Below are positions 60,592-64,000 of a stretch of 64,000 nucleotides of DNA, piece by piece. The notes beneath the pieces are model-generated. The model made no database searches, was not told where the DNA came from, and saw nothing but the letters and a program-made list of their open reading frames with translations. Within the stretch, counting starts at the first letter, position 1. Each line of letters starts with the position of its first letter. The DNA is from Rhodamnia argentea. Taxonomy: Eukaryota > Streptophyta > Magnoliopsida > Myrtales > Myrtaceae. The DNA lies in the NCBI RefSeq assembly GCF_020921035.1, contig NC_063157.1, positions 22,461,015 to 22,525,014 on the forward strand, in the 5' to 3' direction. The translations under genes and the position numbers were made by a program.

Positions 60592-62497
60592 TATAGATTG
60601 CTTTGTTCAGTTTTGTCTAGCTATGGGTGCTTCTGTCAATTTCCAATTAACCTGATATTCCTAAGCTATTGATTATGGGGTTTATTTACTGGTCTAACAT
60701 ATCCGTTTGATTTATCTAATTCGAGATGTCATCATGCAACATAGGCTTTTGACAGAAGCAACTTTTCAAAGCTAGTTTAGCATGGGGAGTGAGTGAGAAA
60801 ATCTTGGTGAAGTTAGACCCATGTAAGAATTAAGTGCTCATTCCCAGAGTTGCTCTGTCCACTGTACCTGCTAGATTCATGTACGTGACTCTTCATTCGA
60901 TTTTGTTTTCCAGTAGAAAAGAGGCATCAAAATGGATTGCATGGACCCAGATGAGTAGTGTTGTCCGGGTGCATCCGTTCTGCTGTCTAAATAACAAATT
61001 ACGACGAGATAAATAGATGATCTTAGTTCGGCATGCCGGCGTCGTGCTTGCCGGTTTCGCAATGCAGAGCTTGACGCCTTGGAAGCAGACATGGGAATGG
61101 AGTCAGAAGCTGGAGTTCCTTCTTATCTGCAACCTGAATGAGGAATCTGATCTAGAAGAGCTCAACTTGCCTCCAGCACCAACAGGACATGCAGCACCAA
61201 TGCCCAGGTAAAATTTCACATTAGCTTGTTTTGAATATTCATTGCCAACGGTCCATTCATTAACTGTCCTACATCTGCAGTAAAATGTACATGTGCTCAT
61301 ACTAAATGCCCAGAAAATTAGGGCGTGCAAGAGAACCAGAATTAGTTTTCAGAATTAGAGAACCAATTCTGTTCTCTAAAACAAAAAACAAAAAACATGA
61401 GAACCCTATTTGGTAACATAAATGATTTTGGTTCTGATTCTGTTCTCAAAATCAGTTTTAGAAAATCAAAATTAGTTTTAGAGCAAAATCCAGAACAAAA
61501 AAAAAAGCTGGTTCTGAAAAAAAGAATCACTTCACAAAACAAAATGAAGTCTTACATCTCTCACTTTTCCCTTTTAGTTCTCTCCTCACTTTTCCCTTAA
61601 CCTAATAAAAATAAAATTACAAAAAATTTAGAAAATTCCTAAAAATAGAAGAAGATTAGATTAGGCTAATTTGACCTCATTTTCATAAATTTGGGCCTAA
61701 ATTTTCAAGATTTCATAGATTTCTCTTTTTTGCAAAAAATGTCGCAGAAGATGAGGACATCCAATATGCGGATGATAACATATATATTCGTAACCGTGCG
61801 TCACAAAATGCGACCATCCGCACGTGAAGTTGGAGCCAAACATCCACTCTGATTTAGGACAGAAGCTACAAAGTGATAGTGAAGGACTTGCACTTCGTAT
61901 CAATAAGGATAATTTGATTTGTTTTTTGTCGGTGAATAATTTCATTATTCGGTTGTTATGTTTGTATGTATTTTGGACAATGCAACATTTAAAGAAAAAA
62001 ATGAATTCTTAATATGGGAACTGTCCCATGCTTCAATCGAACTTCAAACGTCATGTATTAAAATTTGTGTTTCATTTATGACATGCTAAAAAAATATATT
62101 TTTTAAATTATTTTAGCGTGCATTAAAAATTAATCTTTAATTTAGGATGAAATTTTACAAAGTAACTACATAGTTATTTGACTTAAATGAAAAAAATTAG
62201 GAAGAGAATCAGTTTTTCAAAACAAAAATTTTGTGCAGCTATCAAATATGTTTTTATTCCAGGAACAGAAATTTTGGACGGTTATTAAACACGTTTTGAT
62301 TCTCTAAAATTCATCCAAGAACAAAATAAAAAAAATTATTTTAATCAGAATCAGTTTTTTGAAATAGAATAATTACCATGTGCAACCTTAGTATTTCCCA
62401 TCTCATCTTCTTACTACTTTCCTTCGAATTTTATGCTGAACAGGCCGACGACAAACTGGGCTCGCCTGCCATTCCTCGTGCATCTATACCTAGTTAA

Positions 62498-64000
62498 AGA
62501 TTCGGCATGCTTGTATGTGCAAGATTGCTGTACGGACACACCCTCTTTGTAACATGTTGTGCAGTTCGTTATTTCAATCATTTCTCCCAGGTAAACAGTT
62601 TGCCTTGGATAGGGACACCAGCATCCATGGCGTTCTGCAAGAAGGGGTGGTCAAGATGGCGGTGGGATCTGATGGTTAGAACGCGGACATGGAAGGGCAA
62701 AAGTGCTAGCTGATGATTTCTTTCTGTTCTTTCTGCGTATGCAATTGATCTGTTTCAGCGTAATATCTGCTGCAACTTTCGCGTAAACCGGCAAATACGC
62801 AACCCCGGCTCTCTTGTAGTAAACCTGAACTCGCTTCGCTGACAAGACTTCAATTTCGACATCTTCTCAAAGTGCACCATGCTCTTAGATGAATATCTAT
62901 ACTTAAAATATTTTACTTTCATCTACCAAAACATTTAACTTTATTCAGAGGAGAAAAGCTCCGCTCACAGAAGTTAGATTCATTAAACGAGCTAAAGTCT
63001 CTCTTACTACTGCTTAGGAAACTTTTAAATTTGAATTTTGGAAAGAAAGGCTCCTCATTAAAATAAACGCATTAAAATTTCCAGAAGGCCATTTTAGTAT
63101 GAACAACAGATTGGATGTCGTCCAGGAGCGTAGTAGCAAAATGAACATTAGCAATTTAGCAGGCCTCCTCCGCTTATTTGGACCACTTGCACACCAGAAA
63201 AGCAATATCAAGAACAATTTCCTCCAAAGTGACAAACTTCAAACTGCCCTCTTCTTTTGCAGCGGGCAAAATGTGCTCAATGAAGCTTCCTGAACATATC
63301 TCACCCGCAAGGAACAACAAAAATATGTCGGAGAAAGTAGTAACTTTCCGACAGCAAGCCCATAGTTGCACCGTGTTTACCACAACTCAAGGTGTCAACC
63401 CAATTTGTCTCTCAAAATTGAGGTCTTTCGCCTGATTTACTAGAGATACCGAGCCAAGAGACACCTACAGATCTGACATTCTCTTTTTGTCCTGTTTATG
63501 CACTATCAGGAGAACACCACACCAGTGCAACAAAAGACCCAATACCGAGTGCAAATTGCACATTAACGCCAACCTTTTGACGATTCTCCGAACATCAGAA
63601 GTTCAGTTAAGATTGAGTTTTTCCATACCTCACAACTGCCTAGAAGATTCTGGAATAGCAGCACCAGCACCAGCACCAGCACTCGCCTCATAATAATTCC
63701 TGAAATTGCTGTTTGGTGAACTTGCCAGACCTAATTTCAGTTGCCCAAGTTCTTTCTTCATAGATTGATATTGCCCTGTTAAAAGGAAATCCACCCTATT
63801 AAAAGGCACAGACCGATAAAGGATCAACAGTGTCAGTCAGCAACTGTACAGGACCATCGTGATACCTTCAATGCAATCTCAGTTCACAGAGATGACATAA
63901 CGGTTACCCTTATGGTGGTGCTGCTTTTAGGACGGAATGAATGCCAAATTGCTGAGAAGGTCTAATCTCAAGAATATATATCAGCCACAATTTCTCAACA
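62498..64000. other. Right-edge sequence, possible 3' exon of a minus-strand gene
   Basis: No confident gene. On the minus strand an acceptor-like TTTTAACAG leads at 63775 into a frame reading QYQSMKKELGQLKLGLASSP and then an Ala/Gly run to a stop at 63630. It could be a last exon of a gene extending beyond the window, but I recognise no family. The minus-strand frame at 63174-63383 is leucine-rich but unassigned. Confidence 0.25.

Larger units (their letters stand above)
59047..62497 (+). pseudogene. VPS60/CHMP5-like ESCRT-III pseudogene with decayed exons
   Basis: Three pieces in order match plant VPS60 (CHMP5), an ESCRT-III accessory protein of endosomal sorting. Piece A, 59047-59190: KLDAEL and then QIRKTRPGPAQEAVKARAMR, with frame changes around position 59075 and after 59150. 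Piece B, 61068-61207: ELDALEADMGMESEAGVPSY LQPE, then a frameshift and EELNLPPAPTGHAAPMP, ending in a CAG/GTAAAA donor. Piece C, 62444-62497: ADDKLGSPAIPRASIPS and a stop. Splice signals survive beside the exons, so this is a decayed genomic duplicate and not a retrocopy. The start exon and the central helices (about 90 residues) are missing; the space between A and B is filled by repeats. Not expected to make a working protein. Confidence 0.82.

Noticed and set aside
1-64000. CRISPR arrays, operons, bacterial-type systems
   Set aside because: The window is plant nuclear DNA; the only regular repeats are microsatellites, a minisatellite and transposon units.

Overview
This is a plant nuclear window: intron-rich genes with GT-AG junctions, AT-rich introns, CT/GA-rich leaders and many small non-autonomous transposons. 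The proteins are closest to my memory of core-eudicot (Arabidopsis-like) orthologues. The dominant repeat, a Mutator-like element with long 'inability to translate' inverted termini, resembles one I associate with Myrtaceae such as Eucalyptus; that placement is inference, not shown here. All exon structures below were assembled by eye from splice signals, reading frame and family conservation; every listed gene sums to a whole number of codons.

Layout. 3.1-3.9 kb: single-exon OVATE family protein (+). 6.7-11.4 kb: a repeat block, including a Tourist-like element and a Pack-MULE that carries a piece of a polyubiquitin gene. 13.2-16.6 kb: SMXL3-like gene, four exons (+). 17.8-20.8 kb: nest of MULE-type elements and a hAT-like element. 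23.7-27.5 kb: small NTF2-like-fold protein, seven exons (-). 28.8-36.3 kb: EXO70A1, twelve exons (-). 37.5-38.7 kb: mitochondrial-type PPR protein (+), divergent from EXO70A1. 39.2-40.1 kb: hAT-like element holding a 3-ketoacyl-CoA reductase fragment. 40.5-46.5 kb: plastid-type Nudix hydrolase NUDT26, six exons (+), whose third intron holds a broken Ty1/copia element and whose fourth holds a hAT MITE. 47.2-52.9 kb: peroxisomal uricase, eight exons (-), convergent with the Nudix gene. 54.1-54.7 kb: complete inverted-repeat element. 55.9-58.2 kb: AIFM2/FSP1-like FAD oxidoreductase, four exons (+). 59.0-62.5 kb: decayed VPS60/CHMP5-like ESCRT-III gene broken by repeats. The last 1.5 kb holds nothing I can name with confidence.

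The genes are ordinary, unrelated host genes (development, phloem differentiation, exocytosis, organelle RNA metabolism, nucleotide clean-up, purine breakdown, quinone redox); there is no operon-like or cluster logic. I found no convincing new biological system. The most informative features are host gene pieces captured by DNA transposons, a splice donor made from a microsatellite, and a Nudix gene with an unusually tight TATA-to-ATG distance that could give two protein isoforms.
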